Part shown: positions 27,091-34,404 of the stretch, one piece after another
Layout: every line of letters starts with the position of its first letter
Position numbering within the stretch: position 1 is the stretch's first letter
Origin: Novosphingobium pentaromativorans US6-1
GTDB lineage: Bacteria > Pseudomonadota > Alphaproteobacteria > Sphingomonadales > Sphingomonadaceae
DNA length: 64,000 nt
Assembly: GCF_000767465.1 (NCBI RefSeq)
Contig: NZ_CP009291.1
Location: 2,391,501 to 2,455,500 of the forward strand
Direction of reading: 5' to 3'
The notes under the pieces: model-generated
Databases searched by the model: none
The model's input: the letters and a program-made list of their open reading frames with translations, nothing else
What the model was told of the DNA's origin: nothing
Program-made: the position numbers and the translations under genes

Positions 27091-27686
27091 CTGCGACTCG
27101 ACCCCGGATTCTGGGACTGACCGGCTCGATCGGCATGGGCAAATCGACAGTGGCGCAGATGCTGCGCGAACTGGGCGTTCCCGTGTTCGATGCGGACGCG
27201 GCGGTGCATGCGCTGCAGGGACCGGGCGGCCGCCTGCTTCCGGAGATAGAGCAAGCCTTCCCCGGAACCACCGGTGCACAGGGGGTGGACCGGCCGAAAC
27301 TGGGCGCCGCGGTCTTCGGAGACAAGGAAAAGCTCGCCCGGCTGGAAGCCATCGTGCATCCCGCCGTGGCCGATATGCGGCAAGAATTCCTGCGGGAAAA
27401 TTCCGACAAATCATTGATCGTATTTGATATTCCGCTCCTTTACGAAAAAGGCGGCGCGCAGGGGATCGATGCCGTGGCCGTTGTTTCCGCCCCCGCCAAG
27501 GCCCAGCGCGAAAGAGTCCTGGCGCGGCCGGGCATGACCGAGGAAAAGTTCGAGCAGATCCTTTCCCTGCAGGTGCCGGACTCCGAAAAGCGTGCGCGGG
27601 CCGACCATGTCATAGACACCGGTACGAGCCTTGCCGAAACGCGCGAACAGGTCGCCCGATTGGTTGCTGCGATGGGTAGCGCATAA
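27087..27686 (+). CDS. coaE: Dephospho-CoA kinase CoaE
   Basis: A 199-residue enzyme catalysing the last step of coenzyme A synthesis, phosphorylating the ribose 3'-hydroxyl. P-loop GLTGSIGMGKST at residues 9-20, then VPVFDADAAVH and IVFDIPLLYE. It starts with GTG inside the aroE stop (GTGA). Confidence 0.95.
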   Translation: MTATRPRILGLTGSIGMGKSTVAQMLRELGVPVFDADAAVHALQGPGGRLLPEIEQAFPGTTGAQGVDRPKLGAAVFGDKEKLARLEAIVHPAVADMRQEFLRENSDKSLIVFDIPLLYEKGGAQGIDAVAVVSAPAKAQRERVLARPGMTEEKFEQILSLQVPDSEKRARADHVIDTGTSLAETREQVARLVAAMGSA

Positions 27687-27739
27687 TTTCCTTCGTCAGC
27701 CCCTTGCACACGGGCCTCAGCAGGCAGATATGAGAAGTG

Positions 27740-28423
27740 ATGAGAGAGATCATCTTCGATACCGAAACGACGGGGTTCGACCCCAAAAACGGTGACCGGA
27801 TGGTCGAAATCGGTTGCATTGAAATGGTCAACCGAGTGCTCACTGGACGCACCTTCCACGCCTACTTCAATCCCGAGCGGACGATGCCGGCCGAAGCGGA
27901 GGCCGTGCACGGTCTTTCCGATGCTTTCCTGGCCGACAAGCCGCTGTTTGCGGAAAGGGCGCACGAGTTCCTCGACTTCATCGAAGACAGCCCGATGGTC
28001 GCGCATAACGCCGGGTTCGACTTCAACTTCATCAATTTCGAATTGCAGACCTGCGGTCATGCGGAAGTCAGCCGCGAGCGGATGGTCGATACCGTGGCCC
28101 TGGCCAAGGTTCGCCATCCTGGCGCGAAGCTCTCGCTCGATGCGCTGTGCACGCGCTATGGCATCGACCGCAGCCACCGCACCAAGCACGGCGCGCTGCT
28201 TGACGCCGAACTGCTGGCACAGGTCTATGTCGAGCTTCGCGGAGGCCGCCAGATCGGCCTCGAGCTGGGAGCCGAAATCACCGAGATCGTGACGGAAACG
28301 AAGATCCTCACACGAAGGGATCGACCTTTCCGTCAGCCGCGTTCCCACGCGGCCACCGAAGAGGAACTTGCCGCTCATGCGGAATTCCTCAAGTCGGTCG
28401 ATACCCCGCTCTGGGGTGCCTGA
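27740..28423 (+). CDS. dnaQ: DNA polymerase III epsilon subunit DnaQ
   Basis: A 227-residue proofreading 3'-5' exonuclease. Exo I IIFDTETTGFDP, Exo II HNAGFDFNFIN, and Exo III HGALLDAELLAQVYVEL are intact, giving the DEDDh active site. After residue ~190 a short tail with polymerase-binding character remains. ATG 27740 follows AGAAG; a GTG three bases upstream is the alternative. It closes the ppsR-maf-aroE-coaE-dnaQ run, as in many alphaproteobacteria. Confidence 0.95.
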   Translation: MREIIFDTETTGFDPKNGDRMVEIGCIEMVNRVLTGRTFHAYFNPERTMPAEAEAVHGLSDAFLADKPLFAERAHEFLDFIEDSPMVAHNAGFDFNFINFELQTCGHAEVSRERMVDTVALAKVRHPGAKLSLDALCTRYGIDRSHRTKHGALLDAELLAQVYVELRGGRQIGLELGAEITEIVTETKILTRRDRPFRQPRSHAATEEELAAHAEFLKSVDTPLWGA

Positions 28424-28448
28424 ACTCTAGCAAGAGGAGAATACGCCC

Positions 28449-29018
28449 ATGGATATCCGCGTCTCCGGTCACCAGGTCGATACTGGCGAGGCCCTTCAGG
28501 TCCACGCTGGTGAACGTCTTACGGCGATCATCGAGAAGTATTTCAGTCGGGCCTTGTCCTCGCACGTGACCTTTGGCCGAGCGCCCGCCGGCGCGTTCCG
28601 CTGCGATATCATCATGCACGTCATGCAGAACCTGGTTCTCAAGGCTACCGGTCTTGCCCATGACGCGCACGTCGCGCTCGACCAGGCCGCGGAAAAGATC
28701 GACAAGCAGCTGCGCCGCTACAAGCGCCGTCTGAAGGACCGCCACGAGCAGTCCGCCCACGCGATCGCTGCCGAGGAAGCAGCTTATACCATCTTCGAGG
28801 AAACGCCGGTCGAGAACGAGGACGAGATCGAGGCCGATGCGCCGCTGGTCATCGCCGAGACTCGTGTCGACGTTCCAGAGGCAACCGTATCCGATGCGGT
28901 CATGATGCTCGACCTGCGCAATACCACGGCCTTGTTCTTCAAAAACGCTGGTACTGGTCGGCATAATATGGTTTACCGCCGCGGCGACGGTTCGATCGGC
29001 TGGGTCGAACCTCACTGA
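28449..29018 (+). CDS. hpf: Ribosome hibernation-promoting factor, long form
   Basis: A 189-residue protein with an N-terminal S30AE domain that binds the 30S decoding site and a C-terminal dimerisation domain (LRNTTALFFKNAGTGRHNMV), so it is the long HPF that forms 100S ribosome dimers in stationary phase. It has AAGAGGAG before the start. It is followed by a hairpin and ptsN, a pairing common in proteobacteria. Confidence 0.93.
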   Translation: MDIRVSGHQVDTGEALQVHAGERLTAIIEKYFSRALSSHVTFGRAPAGAFRCDIIMHVMQNLVLKATGLAHDAHVALDQAAEKIDKQLRRYKRRLKDRHEQSAHAIAAEEAAYTIFEETPVENEDEIEADAPLVIAETRVDVPEATVSDAVMMLDLRNTTALFFKNAGTGRHNMVYRRGDGSIGWVEPH

Positions 29019-29071
29019 CGCCGAGCAGTGACGTCACCAGGCGTTTGAATTCCTGATCGGAGGAGAGGACG

Positions 29072-29096
29072 TAACCCCCGGATTTTCCGGGGGTTA
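29072..29096. repeat. Perfect 11-bp inverted repeat between hpf and ptsN
   Basis: TAACCCCCGGA and TCCGGGGGTTA with a three-base TTT loop, 54 bases after the hpf stop. There is no T-tract, so it may be an mRNA end-stabiliser, a Rho-dependent pause, or a protein site upstream of the ptsN promoter. Confidence 0.75.
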
Positions 29097-29102
29097 TGAG
29101 CG

Positions 29103-29108
29103 TATAAT
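29103..29108 (+). promoter_or_regulatory. Possible ptsN promoter -10 element
   Basis: Exact TATAAT 37 bases upstream of the ptsN start. The region where a -35 would sit is the 3' part of the inverted repeat and does not resemble TTGACA. Confidence 0.45.
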
Positions 29109-29144
29109 AAATGGCAACCGGTCAAGACTAGAATCAGATTTGAA

Positions 29145-29606
29145 ATGAATGGTCTTTTTACTCTCCTGCCTGAAGCCGTCATTGCGACTGCCGCAGACAG
29201 CAAGGATCTTATCCTCAGCGAGCTCGCCGCCCTTTTTGCGCAGGTCTATGACCTTGAGCGCGATACGGTGCTGGAACGCATGCTCGAACGCGAGGAATTG
29301 GGAAGTACCGGTTTCGGCCGCCGTATTGCGATTCCGCACGCCCGCATTTCCGGTCTGAAGCGGCCGGTTGCTGCATTTATGCGGCTGGAGGCTCCCGTGG
29401 AATTCGATTCCGCCGACGGAATGCCGATCGATCTCGTCTTCGGCCTGCTGTCTCCGGATGGCGCCGGTGCCGCGCACCTCCATGCCCTCGCCGCGATCTC
29501 GCGGATGATGCGCGACGAACGCATGCACGATGATTTGCTCGAAGCCCCGGGGCCGGAAGTTCTCTACAGCCTCCTGAGCAACGTCATCGACCGCGACGCC
29601 GCCTGA
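29145..29606 (+). CDS. ptsN: Nitrogen-PTS EIIA component PtsN
   Basis: A 153-residue EIIA(Ntr) protein of the regulatory phosphotransferase system that links nitrogen, potassium and stress control. The phosphorylation site is H65 in IAIPHARI. LGSTGFGRRIAIPHARI and FGLLSPDGAG are family motifs. Its PTS partners (NPr, EI-Ntr) are not in this window. It overlaps no neighbour; the thioesterase gene follows after one base. Confidence 0.92.
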   Translation: MNGLFTLLPEAVIATAADSKDLILSELAALFAQVYDLERDTVLERMLEREELGSTGFGRRIAIPHARISGLKRPVAAFMRLEAPVEFDSADGMPIDLVFGLLSPDGAGAAHLHALAAISRMMRDERMHDDLLEAPGPEVLYSLLSNVIDRDAA

Positions 29607-29607
29607 C

Positions 29608-30093
29608 ATGACAGAGGCCGACAACGCCGATGCAGCCGGTGCGAACCTGCACTGGCGGGCCTTGGAAAGCCTTTATGCTTCCGCGGCCATCAATGAGAAG
29701 TTCCGCTCGGCTCTCCAGATCACCGGCGAAGGACTTTCGTGCATCACGTTCGATGTAGGACCCGATTGCTTTCATGCCGCCGGCGCCGCGCATGGCACGA
29801 TCTATTTCAAGATGCTGGACGATGCGGCCTTCTACGCCGCGAACACGCTCATCACCGACCGCTTCCTGTTGACCACTTCGTTCAACCTGCTGCTCAGCAA
29901 ACCGATAAAGGGTGGGACCGTTCGGGCCGAAGGGCGCTGGGTGAGCGGCCGACGCCGAGTGCTCGTGGCGGAATCGCGGCTTATCGACGAGGAAGGTGAC
30001 GAAGTCGGACGCGGAACCGGCACATTCATGCGTTCGCGTATCCCGCTTTCCGGCCTTCCCGGATATTCGGCCGCCTTTACGGCCCAGGGCTGA
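29608..30093 (+). CDS. PaaI-like hotdog thioesterase
   Basis: A 161-residue hotdog-fold protein. The HAAGAAHGTIYFKMLDDAAFYAANT segment at about residues 55-79 aligns with the PaaI thioesterase active-site helix, and GGTVRAEGRWVSGRRRVLVAESRLIDEEG with the central strands. Such enzymes hydrolyse acyl-CoA esters. Substrate unknown. It starts two bases after the ptsN stop and is followed by a DUF1491 gene, so the three are probably one operon. Confidence 0.8.
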   Translation: MTEADNADAAGANLHWRALESLYASAAINEKFRSALQITGEGLSCITFDVGPDCFHAAGAAHGTIYFKMLDDAAFYAANTLITDRFLLTTSFNLLLSKPIKGGTVRAEGRWVSGRRRVLVAESRLIDEEGDEVGRGTGTFMRSRIPLSGLPGYSAAFTAQG

Positions 30094-30096
30094 CCG

Positions 30097-30426
30097 GTGG
30101 AAGCGCGTCTGCCTGCGCACCTCGAAGTCTCGAGTCTGATTCGCCGGGTCCAGGCCGAAGGTGGTTTCGCAACCGTTCTCAATAAAGGTGAACGCGACGC
30201 CGGAACGATCATGGTCGTCCTTACCGAAAATGGAGCGAATACACGCGCTTACGAGCGTATGCCGCAATTGGACGGAACCCGCCAATGGACTTGTTCAAAG
30301 AAGCAAGACATTGAAAAACCATGGGAAATATCAGAGTTCATCATGCGTCGGGCTGATCAGGACCCTGACCTATGGGTTGTCGAGCTTGATATCGCGCATG
30401 GTGAGCGTTTCATCGGAATTGGGTAA
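30097..30426 (+). CDS. DUF1491 family protein
   Basis: A 109-residue cytoplasmic protein with a GTG start, matching DUF1491 by its opening (ARLPAHLEVSSLIRRVQAEGG) and its ending WVVELDIAHGERFIG. No catalytic motif is recognised. It lies three bases after the thioesterase gene. Confidence 0.8.
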   Translation: MEARLPAHLEVSSLIRRVQAEGGFATVLNKGERDAGTIMVVLTENGANTRAYERMPQLDGTRQWTCSKKQDIEKPWEISEFIMRRADQDPDLWVVELDIAHGERFIGIG

Positions 30427-30621
30427 CGAATCCGGTTGACTTGCAAGGAATGCAAGGTAAGGGGGCCGCAAACGCGAAGGCGGCGAGGGAGGCATTTCGG
30501 CCACACCAGCTAGCACGCAGCCGGGGGATCGTCGGCAGGCGCGGTACAGAACTTCAATGCCGGTAACGGCATTCTGTTCCCGCCTGTGTCAGATGGGTCC
30601 ACCGCTTTAGACCAAGGCTTG

Positions 30622-31260
30622 ATGCGAACCAAATTGCAGTGGGCAAGCGCAGTAGCGCTGGCCGCAACGGTGTTTACCGCATTATTCAGCGCCCAGGGGT
30701 CGGGCGCGGCCACGTCGGACATCGTTCCGATCCTGGCAAAACCGGAACCCCAGGTGAGTTTCGTCTCCGAACCGGTGGTTCAGGCGCTCCCGTCCGAAGA
30801 TGACGGGATCGTTACGGACGATGACGGTGACGACCAGGTCATCGCAGCCGACACCTTGGCTCAGCTTGTCGCAGAGCAGGGCATGCCCGATGCAATCGGC
30901 AAGCAGCTGCGCTGCCTAGCCGGTGCGATCTATTTTGAATCGCGCGGCGAATCCCTCGAGGGGCAGCTCGCCGTCGGGCGCGTGATCATCAATCGCGCCA
31001 AATCGGATCGCTTCCCCGATAACTTCTGCGATGTCGTGTTCCAGCGCTCGCAGTTCTCCTTCGTGCGCGGAAGCCGCATGCCGAAGATTCGCGAACAATC
31101 GAAGGATTGGCGCCGCGCGCTGGCTATTGCCACCATCGCGATCGACGGCAGCTGGAAAAGCCCGGCCAAGGGCGCGCTGTTCTTCCATGCGGCCCGTGTG
31201 TCGCCGAACTGGCGCCTCAAGCGCCTCGCCCAGGTCGACAACCACATCTTCTATCGTTGA
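30622..31260 (+). CDS. SleB-like cell wall hydrolase
   Basis: A 212-residue exported protein. A signal peptide or anchor covers about residues 7-29. The C-terminal SleB/Hydrolase_2 domain begins at RCLAGAIYFESRGES with the likely catalytic glutamate, and contains VGRVIINRAKSDRFPDNFCDVVFQ and FSFVRG. These enzymes act on peptidoglycan, in sporeformers on cortex and here presumably on the normal wall. The segment between is acidic. ATG 30622 is chosen over a GTG at 30586 because it places the signal at the N-terminus. A bulged hairpin lies at 30546-30577. Confidence 0.85.
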   Translation: MRTKLQWASAVALAATVFTALFSAQGSGAATSDIVPILAKPEPQVSFVSEPVVQALPSEDDGIVTDDDGDDQVIAADTLAQLVAEQGMPDAIGKQLRCLAGAIYFESRGESLEGQLAVGRVIINRAKSDRFPDNFCDVVFQRSQFSFVRGSRMPKIREQSKDWRRALAIATIAIDGSWKSPAKGALFFHAARVSPNWRLKRLAQVDNHIFYR

Positions 31261-31266
31261 TGGCCG

Positions 31267-31286
31267 GCCCGCCCCTTCGGGCGGGC
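31267..31286. terminator. Hairpin between convergent sleB-like gene and xth
   Basis: Eight-base stem GCCCGCCC / GGGCGGGC with loop CTTC, seven bases after the hydrolase stop; followed by TCTT only. Likely serves both genes. Confidence 0.65.
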
Positions 31287-31293
31287 TCTTGCC

Positions 31294-32067
31294 TCACTTC
31301 CTCAGTTCGACCCAGACCGGTGCATGGTCGCTGGCCTTTTCCCGTCCGCGATGCGCCTTGTCGACGCCGCAGGCGACCAGTCGATCGGCCAGCTCGGGCG
31401 AAAGCAGGGCATGGTCGATGCGAAAGCCATGGTCGCGCTGCCAGGCCCCTGCCTGGTAATCCCAGTAGGTCCAGACACCGCCGCGCGGATTGTGGGTGGC
31501 GATCGCATCGGTCCAGCCGTCGCCGAGCAGGCGGAAGTAGGCATCGCGCGATTCCGGCTGCATCAGGGCGTCGGCGGCCATGGCCGATGGCGACCAGACG
31601 TCGCGGTCATGCGGGATGACGTTGAAGTCTCCAGTGACGATGGCGGGAACTTCCTCGGCCCTGATCGCGGCCATGCGCTCACGCAGGCGCTTCATCCAGC
31701 GCAGCTTGTAATCGAACTTGGGTCCGGGCACCGGATTGCCGTTGGGCAAGTAGATGCACACGGCCCTCACGCCGAAGACATCGGCTTCCAGATAGCGTGA
31801 GTGATCGTCCTCGGGCTCCCCGTCGAGGCCTCGCTGGACTTCGACCGGCGCTTCGCCATCGGCAAGGATGGCAACGCCGTTGAAGCTCTTCTGGCCATGC
31901 CAGATGCCCTTGTAGCCGAGCTTTTCGAACTCGGCGATGGGGAAGCCCTCGTCCTGAGACTTGATTTCCTGCAGGCAGGCGACGGCCGGGCGCGTCTCCT
32001 CGAGCCATTCGAGCAGACGGGGCAGGCGCGCCTTGACGCCGTTGATATTGAAGGTTGCGATTTTCAT
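31294..32067 (-). CDS. xth: Exodeoxyribonuclease III
   Basis: A 257-residue AP endonuclease and 3'-5' exonuclease of base excision repair. It opens MKIATFNINGVKARLPRLL; the metal-binding E is in CLQEIKSQD; the site DFNVIPHDRDVW and the terminal SDHAPVWVEL complete the EEP fold. ATG 32067 fits the family. It lies 37 bases downstream of erpA on the same strand. Confidence 0.94.
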   Translation of the reverse strand: MKIATFNINGVKARLPRLLEWLEETRPAVACLQEIKSQDEGFPIAEFEKLGYKGIWHGQKSFNGVAILADGEAPVEVQRGLDGEPEDDHSRYLEADVFGVRAVCIYLPNGNPVPGPKFDYKLRWMKRLRERMAAIRAEEVPAIVTGDFNVIPHDRDVWSPSAMAADALMQPESRDAYFRLLGDGWTDAIATHNPRGGVWTYWDYQAGAWQRDHGFRIDHALLSPELADRLVACGVDKAHRGREKASDHAPVWVELRK

Positions 32068-32104
32068 GGCGCCTTCTCGGCAGTCAGGCGCCGGTTCGTC
32101 AAGC

Positions 32105-32437
32105 TCAGATGCTGAAGCTGGACCCGCATCCGCACCCGGCGGCGGCATTGGGATTTTCCACCCGGAAAGCTGCCCCGCCCAGAGATTCCACGTAATCCAC
32201 GATGCAGCCGCTGACGAGATCGAGGCTGACCGGATCGACCACCAGTTTCACGCCGTCGGTTTCAGTTACCGAATCCTCGCTTTCGGGGGCGTCGGCAAGG
32301 CCGAACTGGTACTGGAACCCGGAGCAGCCTCCTCCCTCTACCGAGAGGCGCAGGATCGCGGCCTTGCCCTGCTTGGCGGCAATGGTGGCTACGCGCGCGG
32401 CGGCGGAAGGGCTGAGAGTGAGGTTCTGCTGGTCCAT
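32105..32437 (-). CDS. erpA: Iron-sulfur cluster insertion protein ErpA
   Basis: A 110-residue A-type carrier that passes Fe-S clusters to apoproteins. The three ligand cysteines are C38 (GGGCSGFQY), C102 and C104 (GCGCGSSF). It resembles ErpA more than SufA in having an acidic middle (ADAPESEDSVTET). A second A-type protein is encoded at 62.2-62.5 kb in the suf operon. Likely cotranscribed with xth. Confidence 0.9.
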   Translation of the reverse strand: MDQQNLTLSPSAAARVATIAAKQGKAAILRLSVEGGGCSGFQYQFGLADAPESEDSVTETDGVKLVVDPVSLDLVSGCIVDYVESLGGAAFRVENPNAAAGCGCGSSFSI

Positions 32438-32543
32438 AACCCGGATGTAGGCTTCCCTGCCCCGTGCGGCAAGGCGTCGAGGCAGGAGCGACGCAGTGCC
32501 GAAAGACAGGGAACTGCGGATGACCGGCCGATTTCTTCGGCGA

Positions 32544-32969
32544 TCAGGCCATCTGGATATATTCGCGCATCGCTGCGGCTTCCGACTCCACCTTGTCGAT
32601 GCGGTATTTCACGAGGTCGCCGATCGATACCATGCCGACCATGCGCGCTCCCTCCATGACCGGGAGGTGGCGGATGCGCCGCCGGGTCATCATGGCCAGC
32701 GCGGTCATCACCGAGGTCACGGATTCCACGGTCACGGCCGGCGCCGTCATGACTTCGCTCACCGGTTTGTCGAGAACGCCGGGGCCGAATTCGCGCAAGC
32801 GGTAGATCACGTCGCGTTCGGAGAACATGCCGGCGAGGTTTTCGCCATCCAGAACCGGCAAGGCGCCGATGCGACGTTCGGCCAATATTTCCACGGCTTC
32901 GCGAACCGTGGTGCTGACCTTGCAGGTAAGAACAGTATCGCGGCCTTCGATAATGCGCCCGATCGTCAT
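32544..32969 (-). CDS. Two-CBS-domain protein
   Basis: A 141-residue protein built of two CBS domains: VSTTVREAVEILAERRIGALPVLDGE and VTVESVTSVMTALAMMTRRRIRHLPV. CBS pairs bind adenosyl nucleotides and often regulate partner enzymes. There is no attached catalytic domain, so it is a free-standing sensor or adaptor; the ligand is unknown. It starts MTIGRIIEGRD. On the same strand as erpA, 106 bases upstream, so probably a separate unit. Confidence 0.9.
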   Translation of the reverse strand: MTIGRIIEGRDTVLTCKVSTTVREAVEILAERRIGALPVLDGENLAGMFSERDVIYRLREFGPGVLDKPVSEVMTAPAVTVESVTSVMTALAMMTRRRIRHLPVMEGARMVGMVSIGDLVKYRIDKVESEAAAMREYIQMA

Positions 32970-33104
32970 CGTCGTATTCTCCCTGTCTTGCTTTGCAGGC
33001 GCAGAATATCACAGGTTTCGGGGACTAGCCACTTCGACCGACAGATGGCGCTGACTGTCACGAGGGCCTTGCGACAGCCGCCCGCAAGGCGCAAATGAGA
33101 CGCA

Positions 33105-33398
33105 ATGATACCACGCTCCCCCCTCGAAGATCCGGTCAATGCAACCCATGCCTGGAACCGGTTCAGGCGTATCATGCGCTGGATGATGACGATCACGGTC
33201 GGCCTCGTCCTGGCCTCGGTGATCCTACTCTACCGGTCGAACGGCATGGTTTCGGTGCACCTCTACATCGCGACCGCGCTTGGCATCGGCTTCACTATGC
33301 TGCTGGCATCGGCGCTGATGGGGCTTGTGTTCCTTTCAAGCGGCACCGGCCACGACGAATCGATTATCGATCCGCTCGATGACGATACCGAGCTCTGA
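33105..33398 (+). CDS. Small two-helix membrane protein
   Basis: A 97-residue protein with two predicted membrane segments (about residues 27-43 and 50-77) and an acidic C-terminal tail (DESIIDPLDDDTEL). The N-terminus is basic, so the N-terminus and probably the C-terminus are cytoplasmic. No family recognised. It is divergent from the CBS gene and convergent with the ferredoxin gene, 9 bases apart. Confidence 0.7.
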   Translation: MIPRSPLEDPVNATHAWNRFRRIMRWMMTITVGLVLASVILLYRSNGMVSVHLYIATALGIGFTMLLASALMGLVFLSSGTGHDESIIDPLDDDTEL

Positions 33399-33407
33399 CC
33401 CGGTCGT

Positions 33408-33806
33408 TCAGTTAGCCGCAGGGCGCAGGCGATAGTCCTCGACCGGCGCGCCGCCGATCAGGTGCTCCTGGATGATCCGTTCCAGGACGTCCTCGGTGCA
33501 GGAATGATACCAGACGCCGTCCGGCCATACGACCGCGACCGGGCCGGATGAGCAGATGCGCAGGCAGTCTGCCTTGGTGCGCGCAACGCCGCCGCCGCTG
33601 TCCGTTTTCGGGCCGTCAAGGCCGAGCTGCTTGAGCCGCTTTTTCAGATACTTCCAGCTGGCTTGCCCTTTTTCAGGGCTGCAGCATTCACCCTTTTGCG
33701 GCTCGGCACAGATGAAGATGTGGCGTTCGATGGAATCGCCACCCGCCTTGGCGAGGGCTTCTTCGGCCTTTTCGAGTTCGTGGCGCTGCTTGCTCATGGA
33801 CGACAA
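33408..33806 (-). CDS. Thioredoxin-like [2Fe-2S] ferredoxin
   Basis: A 132-residue protein of the thioredoxin-like ferredoxin family. HIFICAEPQKGECC gives C33 and C41/C42, and ADCLRICSSGPVAVVWPDGVWY gives C81 and C85, the usual [2Fe-2S] ligand spacing. It ends in YHSCTEDVLERIIQEHL. Electron partners are not indicated. A start at 33797 (the second Met, residue 4) is equally possible. Confidence 0.88.
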   Translation of the reverse strand: MSSMSKQRHELEKAEEALAKAGGDSIERHIFICAEPQKGECCSPEKGQASWKYLKKRLKQLGLDGPKTDSGGGVARTKADCLRICSSGPVAVVWPDGVWYHSCTEDVLERIIQEHLIGGAPVEDYRLRPAAN

Positions 33807-33863
33807 GTAGGAACCGAAAGGGCGCAGGTCCAGTGCGCGCGTACCCGCAGCGGACCTTTCGCC

Positions 33864-34322
33864 TCAGCCTTTCTTGCCGACGATCCGCGAGATTTCTGCC
33901 GCAACCATGCGCTCCACGAGCGGGGGCAGGTTCTTCTCGAGCCATTCGGCAAGTGCGGGACGCAGCAGCTCGCGGGTAAGCGATTCCAGCGAGGTTTCGC
34001 CCGAGCGCACGATCTGCGGGGGCGCGCTGGGCTCGGACAGCATGGCCAGGGCCGCCAGGGATTCGCGCATCGATGCGCGGACATTGTCCTGGATCAGCGA
34101 AGGTTCTTCGTCATCCTCGTCCATATCGGGCTCCAGCTCGGCGGTTTCCTGCAGTTCGAGCACGTCTTCGAGGCCCGCGTCCTCGTCTTCCTCAAGCTCG
34201 ATGACGCCGGCAGTGGCGCGACGCGTACGTTCGACCTTGGCGCCCGCGCGATTGTCGCGCGCGATCACCTGCTTGATCGACTGCAGGATCTCCTCGACCG
34301 AGGGTTCACCGTTCTGACGCAT
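33864..34322 (-). CDS. popZ: PopZ-family polar organising protein (DUF2497)
   Basis: A 152-residue protein with a conserved N-terminal helix (GEPSVEEILQSIKQVIARDN), a very acidic middle (LEEDEDAGLEDVLE; DMDEDDEEP), and a conserved C-terminal block (LESLTRELLRPALAEWLEKNLPPLVERMVAAEI). This layout is that of DUF2497/PopZ. In Caulobacter PopZ forms a polar microdomain that holds ParB-parS and recruits signalling proteins. Here it lies 10 kb from oriC. The start at 34322 is chosen as the family N-terminus; the extension to 34445 overlaps the tolC end. Polar anchoring in this organism is inferred. Confidence 0.85.
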   Translation of the reverse strand: MRQNGEPSVEEILQSIKQVIARDNRAGAKVERTRRATAGVIELEEDEDAGLEDVLELQETAELEPDMDEDDEEPSLIQDNVRASMRESLAALAMLSEPSAPPQIVRSGETSLESLTRELLRPALAEWLEKNLPPLVERMVAAEISRIVGKKG

Positions 34323-34404
34323 CGTATAGGCCCCTTCGCATGCCTTGTGACAAGGCAGACACATGCGCGGCCGAATCACTTTGGCCCCGATTCGCCGCAC
34401 ATGC

